DNA of 48,413 nt from Fusibacter ferrireducens (GTDB taxonomy: Bacteria > Bacillota > Clostridia > Peptostreptococcales > Acidaminobacteraceae): NCBI RefSeq assembly GCF_015352425.1, contig NZ_JADKNH010000004.1:33504-81916 (forward strand), in the 5' to 3' direction. Below the pieces are notes generated by a model. The model saw nothing but the letters and a program-made list of their open reading frames with translations, was not told where the DNA came from and did not search any database. A program made the translations under genes and the position numbers. Shown one piece after another: positions 34,641 to 42,896 of this stretch (position 1 is its first letter; each line of letters opens with the position of its first letter).

Positions 34641-35681
34641 ATGTCAATGCGAAAGGTTTGCTTGGAGCTTACAGATGCATGCAATTTGAATTGTACCATG
34701 TGTTATAGACATTCGTGGATTGAAAAGACACAGCATATGCCGAAAGAGATGGTGGAAAGAATTCTCACACAAATTGAAGGCATTGAAAGTATAGACGAGA
34801 TCGTTGTCGGTGGAATCGGTGAGCCCTCTATTCATCCTCAAATTATTGAGGTGTTAGAGCGATTAAAATCTTATAAAGTGAGTTTGACTACAAATGCTGT
34901 AAGTTTGACAGAATCCATGAGAGAAGCCATTGTTGAATATGTGGATCAATTGGTGATTTCCATAGATGGTCTTGCGCAACATTTTTACGAGATCAGAGGC
35001 ATTTCTTTGGAAGGCGTTTTAGAGCAAGTGAAACTTATAAATGAGCTCAAAAAGAAGCAATCAAATCAGTCGCTTCAATTAATTTTTCAAATGGTCCTAT
35101 CTGCAACGAATAAAGAGGATGTCTTTGGCATTATAGATTTGGCAAGTGAATATGGGGTATCACAACTCATTATTTCCAATATTTTACCGGTCAGTTTAGA
35201 GGATAGTGATCTCTGCTTATACTCAATAAGTGCCAATGAGCAGATGGCAAAGTACTATGATCAAGTTAGGATATATGCAATAAGGCGAGGGCTTGCGATT
35301 AGATTATCTGAGAATCGTTTAAAGACGGAACGCAGGTGTCGTTTTGTGGACAATGATACGATCGTCATCAACGCTCATGGGAAGATAGCACCTTGCTACC
35401 GGTTCGCTCATGAGGGCACTGAGGTTGTCTTTGGAAGGCTAAAGACTATACAAGCACATACTTTTGGAGATGTTCTGGAAGAGGACTTAGAAAGTATATG
35501 GCATTCAAAAGCCTATACGGATTATCGATATATGGTTTATAACAATCATTATCCTTCCTGTACGGATTGTGATCTCGTGGATGGTTGTGACATGGTAAGT
35601 GACACCTATGGAGATTGTTATGGTAATGCGCCTTCATGCGGGGATTGTTTATGGGTTCGGAATCTAGTGTACTGCATTTAA
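34641..35681 (+). CDS. radical SAM/SPASM maturase of a tungsten-cofactor oxidoreductase, 346 aa
   Basis: The radical SAM cluster Cys are C14, C18 and C21 (CNLNCTMC). The C-terminus is rich in Cys (CTDCDLVDGC, then CGDC), as in SPASM proteins that carry extra Fe-S clusters. Proteins of this type are found next to AOR-family tungsten enzymes and are annotated as their maturases; the reaction is unknown. GAGGAGG precedes the ATG. Adjacency to the AOR gene is the main support for the specific assignment. Confidence 0.85.
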   Translation: MSMRKVCLELTDACNLNCTMCYRHSWIEKTQHMPKEMVERILTQIEGIESIDEIVVGGIGEPSIHPQIIEVLERLKSYKVSLTTNAVSLTESMREAIVEYVDQLVISIDGLAQHFYEIRGISLEGVLEQVKLINELKKKQSNQSLQLIFQMVLSATNKEDVFGIIDLASEYGVSQLIISNILPVSLEDSDLCLYSISANEQMAKYYDQVRIYAIRRGLAIRLSENRLKTERRCRFVDNDTIVINAHGKIAPCYRFAHEGTEVVFGRLKTIQAHTFGDVLEEDLESIWHSKAYTDYRYMVYNNHYPSCTDCDLVDGCDMVSDTYGDCYGNAPSCGDCLWVRNLVYCI

Positions 35682-35705
35682 AACAATATGGGAACGATTC
35701 TGAAA

Positions 35706-35739
35706 CTTAAAGGTTGAATGACCTTAAAGGCTGAATGGT
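35706..35739 (+). repeat. 17-bp tandem direct repeat at a promoter-like site
   Basis: CTTAAAGGTTGAATGAC (35706-35722) is repeated as CTTAAAGGCTGAATGGT (35723-35739), with three differences. The second copy runs into TGGTATAGT, an extended -10-like sequence at 35736-35744. It may be a promoter for the moaD-like and thiF-like genes with a duplicated activator site. Confidence 0.5.
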
Positions 35740-35795
35740 ATAGTGAAAAACAATGCGACAAGCGCAAATTAGTTTGAAGAGGGGGTGTGTGCAGA

Positions 35796-36020
35796 ATGGA
35801 GATAAAGGTAAGATTATTTGCAACATTGAGAGAAGGCAGAGGTAAAGAAATCATGGTTTCTCTTGGTGATAATCCGACGACCCAGATGATTATTGATCAA
35901 TTGAATATCAAGGCAGAGGATGTGGCGATTCTGCTCATCAATGGAAGAGATGGCAGTATGAGCAAGGTTTTAGAAGAAACCGATGTGGTTTCGATTTTTC
36001 CACCAGTAGGAGGGGGTTGA
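35796..36020 (+). CDS. MoaD/ThiS-like sulfur carrier, 74 aa
   Basis: A ubiquitin-like beta-grasp protein whose C-terminal Gly-Gly is adenylated and thiocarboxylated to carry sulfur, here most likely for molybdopterin synthase. RLFATLREGRGKE at the start and IFPPVGGG at the end are typical of MoaD. The ATG at 35796 is placed by a GAGGGGG site; an in-frame GTG upstream overlaps it. The MoaE partner is not in this window. It overlaps the next gene by one base. Confidence 0.87.
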   Translation: MEIKVRLFATLREGRGKEIMVSLGDNPTTQMIIDQLNIKAEDVAILLINGRDGSMSKVLEETDVVSIFPPVGGG

Positions 36021-36703
36021 TGATGGATCGTTATCAAAAGAACAGAACGATGTTTTCCCAAGCAGAATGTGATCTCTTAAAATTAAAAAGTGTCTGTGTA
36101 GTAGGGTGTGGTGGCCTTGGCGGCTATGTCATAGAAATGCTTGGAAGACTTGGCATTGGACAACTAACTGTGATTGATGGCGATGTGTTTGATGAGACCA
36201 ATCTCAACAGGCAACTGCTCTCTCTAGAAGATAATCTTGACCAAAGCAAGGCTTTTGAAGCTAAACAGAGATTAGCGGCAGTAAATTCTGAGGTGGTTGT
36301 CCATGCTGTGGAAAGCTATTTGACAGAAGAAAATGCTTTAGAATTACTGAAGCATCATGATGTGATTGTGGATGCAACAGACGGTATTGAGGCGAGATTC
36401 ATCCTTCAGAAGGCGGCAAAAACGTTAGAAACACCGCTTGTATATGGTGCCATAGCAGGCTGGTATGCTCAGGTGTGTACCATAATGCCTGGTGACAACA
36501 CATTGGATCGAATTTACAAAGCTCATGAGGGTAGAGGCAATGAACAGATCCTTGGGAATCCTGCGTTTACACCAGCACTTGCGGCATCTGTACAAGTCAG
36601 TGAAGCCGTGAAGCTCTTATTGAATCGGGGGAATTTGATCCAAAATAAAATGCTTATAATGGATTTACGCCTCAATGATTTTGAAATGATTCACTTTGAA
36701 TAA
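36020..36703 (+). CDS. ThiF/MoeB/HesA-family adenylyltransferase, 227 aa
   Basis: This E1-like enzyme adenylates the C-terminus of its sulfur carrier, here the MoaD-like protein directly upstream. The ATP-binding loop is VVGCGGLGG (about 27-35), followed by NLNRQLL and DATDGIEARF. It lacks the two CxxC pairs that bind zinc in MoeB and ThiF. GGAGGGGG precedes two adjacent ATGs (36020 and 36023), either of which could be used. Last gene of the island, ahead of a strong terminator. Confidence 0.88.
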   Translation: MMDRYQKNRTMFSQAECDLLKLKSVCVVGCGGLGGYVIEMLGRLGIGQLTVIDGDVFDETNLNRQLLSLEDNLDQSKAFEAKQRLAAVNSEVVVHAVESYLTEENALELLKHHDVIVDATDGIEARFILQKAAKTLETPLVYGAIAGWYAQVCTIMPGDNTLDRIYKAHEGRGNEQILGNPAFTPALAASVQVSEAVKLLLNRGNLIQNKMLIMDLRLNDFEMIHFE

Positions 36704-36743
36704 TACAGCATAAAAGTGTTAAATAATACGCTTTAGAACCTGA

Positions 36744-36772
36744 GATGAATAACAATTATTCATCTTTTTTTA
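36744..36772 (+). terminator. terminator of the tungsten cofactor island
   Basis: GATGAATAA (36744-36752) pairs with TTATTCATC (36756-36764) across a 3-nt loop, followed by seven T. The tandem repeat array starts a few bases later. Confidence 0.92.
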
Positions 36773-36780
36773 TTAAAAAA

Positions 36781-36995
36781 CAACAAGATTTGAGCCGAAA
36801 GCTGTGAAGAGGAATGTCCAACCTCGAACAGCGTCAGCGAAAATCGTTTTGGAGCATCAGTAGATGATCCAAATGTTGTTGTATGCAAGATTTGAGCCGA
36901 AAGCTGTGAAGAGGAATGTCCAACCTCGAACAGCGTCAGCGAAAATCGCTTTGGAGCATCAGTAGATGATCCAAATGTTGTTGTATGCAAGATTT
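36781..36995. repeat. 102-bp tandem repeat array, relative of the array at 1-228
   Basis: Two units and a fragment start at 36784, 36886 and 36988, giving an exact 102-bp period. The units share AAGATTTGAGCCGAAAGCTG, GAGGAATGT, CAGCGTCAGCGAAAATCG and CCAAATGTTGTT with the left array. The 8-bp inverted repeat of the left array is degraded here, but AGCG-AAAAT-CGCT still forms a hairpin in the second unit. A minus-strand reading frame across it is only a result of the period being divisible by three. Confidence 0.88.
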
Positions 36996-37049
36996 AAAAG
37001 TATAAATGTTTGAGCGAAGTCTTTTAGTAGGAAAGTAATTTAGAAATTA

Positions 37050-37058
37050 TGGTAGAAT
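37050..37058 (+). promoter_or_regulatory. extended -10 promoter of the selenocysteine operon
   Basis: TGG-TAGAAT (37050-37058) is an extended -10 element about 50 bp before the selA ATG. No good -35 is seen. Confidence 0.45.
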
Positions 37059-37108
37059 GAGAATGTAGAGATCCGATTAAATTTCGATTGAGGACAAGGA
37101 GTGCTAAA

Positions 37109-38566
37109 ATGCAGACGAAACAGGCCTTATTGAGATCCATTCCAAAAGTAGACGATGTTGCCAACCATGAAAGAGTGCTTGAATTGATGATGATTAGCAG
37201 TCGACAGGTGATTATGGATGCCATCAGAAAAGTTATTGACCAGAGAAGAAATGAAATTTTAACGCTTACAGCGTCAGTAGATGTGTCAATAGATACCGAA
37301 ACTGCTGAAATTAAAGGAAAATCGATTGACATAGATGTAGAGGCCATTGTAGAAGATGTGATCCAGGCAGTGTATAAGTTAAATGAAATGAGTTTGAGGC
37401 GTGTGATCAACGCTACTGGCGTTATATTGCACACCAACTTGGGGCGTGCATCGCTTTATAGTGGGATTAAAGAAAGCCTCTGGGAAATTGCAGAAAACTA
37501 TTCGACTTTAGAATTTAATATAGCGACTGGTAAAAGAGGTTCTCGATACGACCATGTGGAGGAGATACTCACCAAACTCACTGGGGCTGAAGCCGCAATG
37601 GTGGTCAACAATAATGCTGCCGCAGTTTTATTGATACTGAGCACGCTGGGGAAAGGCAAAGATGTCATTGTGTCACGAGGGGAGCTGGTTGAAATCGGAG
37701 GGGCTTTCCGAATTCCAGAAATTATGGTGCAAAGTGGTGCAAATCTGGTGGAAGTAGGCACTACCAATAAAACCCATCTCTATGATTATGAAAGGGCAAT
37801 TATAAATGGCGAGACAGGTGCATTTTTAAAAGTGCACACAAGTAATTATCGTATTCTTGGCTTTACAGAAGAGGTCTCTTTAAGTGAACTGGCAACTCTT
37901 GGACGAACTCATGATATTCCCGTTATTCATGATTTGGGCAGCGGTGCACTCATTGATTTTTCTAAATTTGGTATTGAAGGCGAGATGACAGTCCACGAGA
38001 GTGTCGCTTCCGGCGCCGACATCATATGCTTTAGTGGTGATAAGCTTTTAGGTGGGCCACAGGCGGGGATCATTATTGGTAAAAAACATTGGATTGAGCA
38101 AATGAAACTGAATCCTTTGACAAGAGCCTTTAGAATAGATAAGTTGACTCTAGCCGCGCTTGAAGCCACGCTGAGGCTCTATTTTGATACAGATAAGGTG
38201 ATCTCTCAAATTCCGTTACTTGAAATGATGACCATGCCTCTAGAAATCATTCGAGAAAGAGCGACGCATTTACGAGACTTGCTCTCGGATCAGAACCTAG
38301 TAGACCATATATGCCTTGAAGAAGGGGCATCACAAGTAGGGGGAGGTTCCATGCCACTTCAGGAGTTGCCAACGGTTCTCGTCAAAATCAATCCTGTAGG
38401 CCTTTCCGTAAAACAGTTGGAAACGCACTTAAGACAATCTCAAATGCCCATTATCGTCAGAATCCAGAAGGATCATATCTTACTAGATGTTAGGACGATT
38501 AATGAACGCGATTTTGAGTATATATCTAATACGATTAAACAGATTTTAAGAAATAAAGAGGTATAG
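37109..38566 (+). CDS. selA: L-seryl-tRNA(Sec) selenium transferase SelA
   Basis: SelA is the PLP enzyme that converts seryl-tRNA-Sec to selenocysteyl-tRNA-Sec using selenophosphate. Diagnostic blocks are INATGVILHTNLGRA (about 116-130), NNNAAAVLL, and SGDKLLGGPQAGII with the PLP lysine. Length 485 aa. AAGGAG before the ATG at 37109 rules out an upstream in-frame start. It is followed after three bases by selB. selD is not in the window. Confidence 0.95.
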   Translation: MQTKQALLRSIPKVDDVANHERVLELMMISSRQVIMDAIRKVIDQRRNEILTLTASVDVSIDTETAEIKGKSIDIDVEAIVEDVIQAVYKLNEMSLRRVINATGVILHTNLGRASLYSGIKESLWEIAENYSTLEFNIATGKRGSRYDHVEEILTKLTGAEAAMVVNNNAAAVLLILSTLGKGKDVIVSRGELVEIGGAFRIPEIMVQSGANLVEVGTTNKTHLYDYERAIINGETGAFLKVHTSNYRILGFTEEVSLSELATLGRTHDIPVIHDLGSGALIDFSKFGIEGEMTVHESVASGADIICFSGDKLLGGPQAGIIIGKKHWIEQMKLNPLTRAFRIDKLTLAALEATLRLYFDTDKVISQIPLLEMMTMPLEIIRERATHLRDLLSDQNLVDHICLEEGASQVGGGSMPLQELPTVLVKINPVGLSVKQLETHLRQSQMPIIVRIQKDHILLDVRTINERDFEYISNTIKQILRNKEV

Positions 38567-38569
38567 AAA

Positions 38570-40465
38570 GTGAAAAATATCATCATTGGGACAGCTGGGC
38601 ATATAGATCATGGCAAAACAGCTTTGATTCGCGCACTTACAGGGATTGAAACGGATCGATTGAAGGAAGAAAAAAAGAGAGGCATCACCATTGATCTGGG
38701 TTTTGCCTATTTGGATTTGCCTGATGGAGAACGTGCTGGGATTATAGATGTACCTGGACATGAAAAATTTATAAAAAATATGCTTGCAGGTGTAGGTGGC
38801 ATTGACATGGTTTTACTTGTCATTGCAGCAGATGAAGGTATTATGCCTCAAACAGAGGAACATTTAAACATTCTTTCCATCTTGCAGATCAAGAAGGGCA
38901 TCATCGTTTTGACAAAGACGGATTTAGTGGATGAAGACTGGCTTGATATGATTCAAGAAGATATACGCAGTCACATGAAAGAGACTTTTTTAGAAGATGC
39001 GCTTATTGTCCCAGTATCGGTTGTAGAGGGCATGGGATTGGAATACTTAAAACAAGAAATTTACAAGATGGCACAGGCTGTAGAGTTAAAAGATATTCGA
39101 GCAGCAGTTCGAATTCCCGTAGATCGTGTCTTTACAGTGGATGGGTTTGGAACTGTCATCACAGGGACACAAGTGGAGGGGACTTTAACGGTTGGCGATG
39201 TCTTGAATATTTATCCTCATGAGCGACTTTCAAAGGTCAAGAATATTCAGATGCATGGCAAAAATGTTGAAAAATCCTATGCAGGGCAAAGAGTTGCCAT
39301 TAATTTGTCCAACGTAAAAACAGAGGATATCCATAGAGGTGATGTCTTAGCGCAACAGGATTCCATACAAGTGACCATGCTACTTGACGTTAAGCTCAAT
39401 TTGCTTAAAAGCGTACCAAGAGCCCTTAAAAATAGAGCACGTATTAGATTTCATCATGGGACAAGTGAAGTATTGGGTCGTGTGATCTTGCTTGAAGAAG
39501 ATAGTCTAAAAGCTGGTGAGAGTACTTATGCGCAGCTGCGCTTAGAAGAAGAGGTGGCTTTAAAAACGGGGGATCATTATGTACTCAGGTTTTATTCTCC
39601 CGTGGACACGATTGGTGGCGGTATTGTTTTAGATGCTAATCCATACAAACACAAACGGTTTAGAGATGATGTCCTTGAAGCCTTGTATGTCAAGGAAGCA
39701 GGCGATTTTGAGTCCGTACTTGAGCAGAGTATAAAAAAATACAGCAAAGCGATGAAACCGATAGAGTTTATTGCCATACAGTTGGGAAAGACAAGAGCAG
39801 AATTGCAATATGGACTTGAACATTTGCTCAAAGAGGCTATTATCGTCCAACTTTCAGATTCAATTTATGTCCATATAGACTTTTTGGATGAACTCAGGCA
39901 GACCATAACCACGCTTTTGATGCAGTATCATCAAAAAAATCCATTGAGAGCAGGGATGGGGAAAGAGGAGTTTAGAAGTCGAGTTTTTAAAGATGAAATG
40001 AATAGGCTGTCAGCTCAATTGATCCAATATTTTGAGAGTGAAAAAGTGATTGAAGTCAATCAAAATAGGGTTGCACTTGCAGGATTTGAAATTTCATTTA
40101 CCAATGAAGAAAAAAAATGTTTGATTCTGTTTGAAGCACAGTATTTTGAAAGTGCTTTTATGCCCCCCTATATAGATGAAATCACAAAATTGTGCCCTAA
40201 AGGAATCAATGGGCAGCTTTTAATTCAAACACTGATAGAGCGTTCTGTACTCATTAAAATAGATGCCAATATTTGCTTGCATCAAAAAAGGTTTGAAGAG
40301 GCGCTCCACAAAATAAGCGCTTACATCCAAGAAAATGAAAGGATGACTTTAGGTGAATGTCGTGATATGCTGGGAACTTCTAGAAAATATGCTGTTCCAA
40401 TCTTAGAGTATCTAGATCAGCAAAAGATCACTAAAAAAATAGACGATCATCGGATTTTGTTTTAA
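38570..40465 (+). CDS. selB: selenocysteine-specific elongation factor SelB
   Basis: SelB delivers selenocysteyl-tRNA to UGA codons marked by a SECIS hairpin. The GTPase motifs are [11 protein letters not shown] (7-17), DVPGHEK and LTKTDLV; domains II-III follow to about residue 350, and the C-terminal ~270 residues form the winged helices that bind SECIS RNA. The start is GTG at 38570, three bases after selA, with AAAGAGG upstream. Length 631 aa is typical. Confidence 0.96.
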   Translation: MKNIIIGTAGHIDHGKTALIRALTGIETDRLKEEKKRGITIDLGFAYLDLPDGERAGIIDVPGHEKFIKNMLAGVGGIDMVLLVIAADEGIMPQTEEHLNILSILQIKKGIIVLTKTDLVDEDWLDMIQEDIRSHMKETFLEDALIVPVSVVEGMGLEYLKQEIYKMAQAVELKDIRAAVRIPVDRVFTVDGFGTVITGTQVEGTLTVGDVLNIYPHERLSKVKNIQMHGKNVEKSYAGQRVAINLSNVKTEDIHRGDVLAQQDSIQVTMLLDVKLNLLKSVPRALKNRARIRFHHGTSEVLGRVILLEEDSLKAGESTYAQLRLEEEVALKTGDHYVLRFYSPVDTIGGGIVLDANPYKHKRFRDDVLEALYVKEAGDFESVLEQSIKKYSKAMKPIEFIAIQLGKTRAELQYGLEHLLKEAIIVQLSDSIYVHIDFLDELRQTITTLLMQYHQKNPLRAGMGKEEFRSRVFKDEMNRLSAQLIQYFESEKVIEVNQNRVALAGFEISFTNEEKKCLILFEAQYFESAFMPPYIDEITKLCPKGINGQLLIQTLIERSVLIKIDANICLHQKRFEEALHKISAYIQENERMTLGECRDMLGTSRKYAVPILEYLDQQKITKKIDDHRILF

Positions 40466-40624
40466 TATTTCTAAATTCAAAGAACTATTAGAGTGCCATA
40501 ATTTTAAAAGAGTGGATATGTGTAACAGACTTTTGACACATGGTCTCAAAGAAGATTGTATATGGATTTGTGCCGTAAAATGAGGTATAATGGGATAACG
40601 TTCTGTCAATGCCAAACATATTTT

Positions 40625-40721
40625 GAGAGTGGATGGGTGCTGGTGTGCCTTCTGGTCTTCAAAACCAGTTTGAGTAGTTAAGAGCTGCTTAGGTGGGTTC
40701 GATTCCCACACATTCTCGCCA
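40625..40721 (+). tRNA. selC: tRNA-Sec (anticodon UCA)
   Basis: The anticodon stem CTGGT/ACCAG holds CTTCAAA, giving anticodon TCA. A long variable arm (about 40669-40690), a T arm GTGGG-TTCGATT-CCCAC and an encoded CCA end fit tRNA-Sec. The acceptor GAGAGTGG pairs with ACATTCTC over seven positions; the eighth would be G-A. It lies about 160 bp after selB, completing selA-selB-selC. Confidence 0.95.
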
Positions 40722-40801
40722 ATGATGTAAGCTTTTTAAAGGAGATCATGTGATTTTAAGGGCATCCATTTATGATATAGAAGGTTAAACTTAAAATGGT
40801 G

Positions 40802-40830
40802 TTGACAAACATTTAATGGCGTAATATATT
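40802..40830 (+). promoter_or_regulatory. promoter of proS
   Basis: A perfect -35 TTGACA (40802-40807), a 17-bp spacer and TATATT (40825-40830) form a strong promoter upstream of the T-box leader. Confidence 0.8.
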
Positions 40831-41100
40831 AGTAGGTGTAATTCAGATGTAATTGAATAGAAGCATTTGACTGTGAATGGGCCAGTAAATCAATGTAATG
40901 TTTAAGAGAATGAAACTCATCGGCTGAAAGGTTTCTAACCCCAAATTGATTGAACCTACCCAGGAGTTTGTGATGATAAATCACACGGGACATCCCGTTA
41001 TGATGGCTGAGTGAACAAGGTGTAAGTTGCTTTGTTAATTAGAGTGGTACCGCGAAGTTTTCGTCTCTATTTTTTTAGAGATGAGGGCTTTTTTTATTTT
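40831..41100 (+). promoter_or_regulatory. T-box leader regulating proS
   Basis: The T-box sequence AGAGTGGTACCGCG lies at 41041-41054, followed by a terminator (TCTCTA/TAGAGA with a T-run, 41062-41096). Upstream is a long stem I region. In GAACCTACC the triplet CCT at 40955-40957 is the likely proline specifier codon. Uncharged tRNA-Pro would stabilise the antiterminator and switch proS on. Confidence 0.9.
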
Positions 41101-41158
41101 AAAAAATAAGTCGTATAAATTTGAGTGCATCCGCACATAATTATATAAGGAGGATCTT

Positions 41159-42607
41159 ATGGGTAAAAATAAGGATAAAGAATTTGTAAAAGACATTACT
41201 AAAATGGAAGACGATTTCCCACAATGGTACACAGATGTCATTAAGAAAACGGACTTGGTAGATTACTCGCCGGTTAAAGGTTTTATGGTCATTAAGCCAT
41301 ATGGGTATGCGCTTTGGGAAAATATTCAAAGCTTTTTAGATCGAAGATTCAAAGAAACGGGTCATGAAAATTGCTACTTTCCACTCTTGATTCCAGAGAG
41401 CCTTTTGAATAAGGAAAAGGAACATGTTGAAGGATTTGCACCAGAAGTTGCTTGGGTGACACATGGTGGTGATGAAGAACTTGCAGAGAGACTTTGTGTG
41501 AGACCAACGTCAGAAACGATTTTTTGCTCGATGTATTCAAAGTGGTTGACATCTTATAGAGAATTACCTTATCTGTATAATCAATGGTGTTCTGTGGTCA
41601 GATGGGAAAAGACAACGCGACCTTTCCTTAGAACTTCTGAATTCTTATGGCAAGAAGGACATACTTTACATGAGACAGCAGAAGAAGCACAAACAGAAAC
41701 ACTTAAAATGCTCTCAGTTTATAAAGAAATGGCTGAAGATTTATTGGCGATTCCAATGATTGTGGGTAAAAAATCGGAAAAGGAAAAATTTGCAGGCGCA
41801 GAGTCAACATACACAATTGAGGCTTTGATGCATGATGGTAAAGCGCTTCAATCAGGGACATCACATAACTTTGCTCAACACTTTTCAAAGGCATTTGATA
41901 TCAATTTTCAAGGGCGAGAAGGTGATTTAGAATATCCACATCAGACGTCGTGGGGTGTTTCTACGAGATTGATTGGTGGTATGATTATGGTTCATGGGGA
42001 TAATCGTGGTTTAGTTTTGCCACCTAGACTTGCGCCAATTCAAGTGGTTATCGTGCCGATCGCACAAAAGAAGGAAGGCGTTCTTGAGAGAGCCGAAGAA
42101 CTTAGAAAAGAACTCGCTTCTAAAGGTATTCGTGTGAAGTTAGATGACAATGTGAACTACTCACCAGGTTGGAAATTTAATGAATACGAAATGAAAGGGG
42201 TTCCAATTAGAATTGAGATTGGCCCAAGAGATATTGAAAATGGCGTTGCAATGGTGGCAAGAAGAGATAACCTTGAAAAAGGCCCTGTTGAACTTGATGG
42301 TATTGGTGATGGTATGGTCAAATTATTAGATCAAATTCACGATGATATGTTAAACCGTGCACGTGAGAGCCGTGATGCAAAGACCTTTACGTTTGAAACT
42401 TATGATGAGTTTAAACAAAAAATGGAGGAGACACCTGGTTTTGCGAAAACCATGTGGTGCGGGGATAGAGCCTGTGAAGAAAGCGTTAAGACTGAAACCG
42501 GCGTCAGCATCAGATGTATCCCGTTTGAGCAGGAAAATTTAGGTGATGTGTGTCCATTCTGTGGTAAACCAGCGAAACACATGGTTTACATGGCAAAAGC
42601 ATACTAA
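41159..42607 (+). CDS. proS: prolyl-tRNA synthetase, archaeal/eukaryotic-like short type
   Basis: ProS charges tRNA-Pro. The class II motifs are present: [20 protein letters not shown] (motif 2) and [18 protein letters not shown] (motif 3). There is no INS editing insertion; instead the C-terminus has Cys (CGDRAC, then CPFCG) of the zinc-binding domain seen in archaeal-type ProRS. Length 482 aa. A TAAGGAGG site precedes the ATG. Expression is under the T-box. Confidence 0.95.
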   Translation: MGKNKDKEFVKDITKMEDDFPQWYTDVIKKTDLVDYSPVKGFMVIKPYGYALWENIQSFLDRRFKETGHENCYFPLLIPESLLNKEKEHVEGFAPEVAWVTHGGDEELAERLCVRPTSETIFCSMYSKWLTSYRELPYLYNQWCSVVRWEKTTRPFLRTSEFLWQEGHTLHETAEEAQTETLKMLSVYKEMAEDLLAIPMIVGKKSEKEKFAGAESTYTIEALMHDGKALQSGTSHNFAQHFSKAFDINFQGREGDLEYPHQTSWGVSTRLIGGMIMVHGDNRGLVLPPRLAPIQVVIVPIAQKKEGVLERAEELRKELASKGIRVKLDDNVNYSPGWKFNEYEMKGVPIRIEIGPRDIENGVAMVARRDNLEKGPVELDGIGDGMVKLLDQIHDDMLNRARESRDAKTFTFETYDEFKQKMEETPGFAKTMWCGDRACEESVKTETGVSIRCIPFEQENLGDVCPFCGKPAKHMVYMAKAY

Positions 42608-42643
42608 TTTCAGAATAAATATTACAGTATTGAAATAAATATA

Positions 42644-42672
42644 TTGACGAAAGTCAGATTACTTTATAAAAT
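42644..42672 (+). promoter_or_regulatory. promoter of the first repeat-protein gene
   Basis: TTGACG (42644-42649), a 17-bp spacer and TAAAAT (42667-42672). The same arrangement, with sequence similarity around the -35 (ATTGAAATAAATA-ATTGACGA), precedes the second repeat-protein gene. Confidence 0.7.
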
Positions 42673-42744
42673 GGAATCAAATGGGATATGTTGCAATTTT
42701 TTTCGTGAAAGTTGGAACGGATAAAATTAATATTGAACATTGAA

Positions 42745-42801
42745 ATGCTTGATCATGATGAAAACTTGGTTTATATTTTTTCACGATCAAGCATTTTTTT
42801 T
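42745..42801 (+). terminator. terminator-like hairpin in the leader of the first repeat-protein gene
   Basis: ATGCTTGATC (42745-42754) pairs with GATCAAGCAT (42785-42794) around a 30-nt loop and is followed by a T-run. It could end proS transcripts, but the promoter at 42644-42672 lies before it, so transcripts of the repeat-protein gene must pass it. The related hairpin before the second paralog favours attenuation or a small leader RNA. Confidence 0.75.
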
Positions 42802-42896
42802 GAAATTGAGTTTTTTGTAAAAAAACCGTAAAAGAAAGTAAATTACTTTCGCTGTTGATTATGTCTTAAATTAATGTAAAGGAGTGGAGAATCATT

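Noticed and set aside
36760-36990. Minus-strand reading frame with two identical 34-residue blocks
   Set aside because: The protein repeat simply mirrors the 102-bp DNA repeat; the homologous 104-bp array at the left edge does not keep a frame, so it is not a gene.
36744-37058. Transposon ends or integration site around the second repeat array
   Set aside because: No transposase, integrase or target duplication is visible; only the tandem repeat itself is supported.
40466-40624. Selenoprotein read-through after selB
   Set aside because: The stop is TAA and no reading frame with in-frame TGA and a following hairpin was found.
42673-42896. c-di-GMP or other known riboswitch before the first repeat-protein gene
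   Set aside because: None of the conserved core motifs I know were seen; only a hairpin with a T-run is shared with the paralog.
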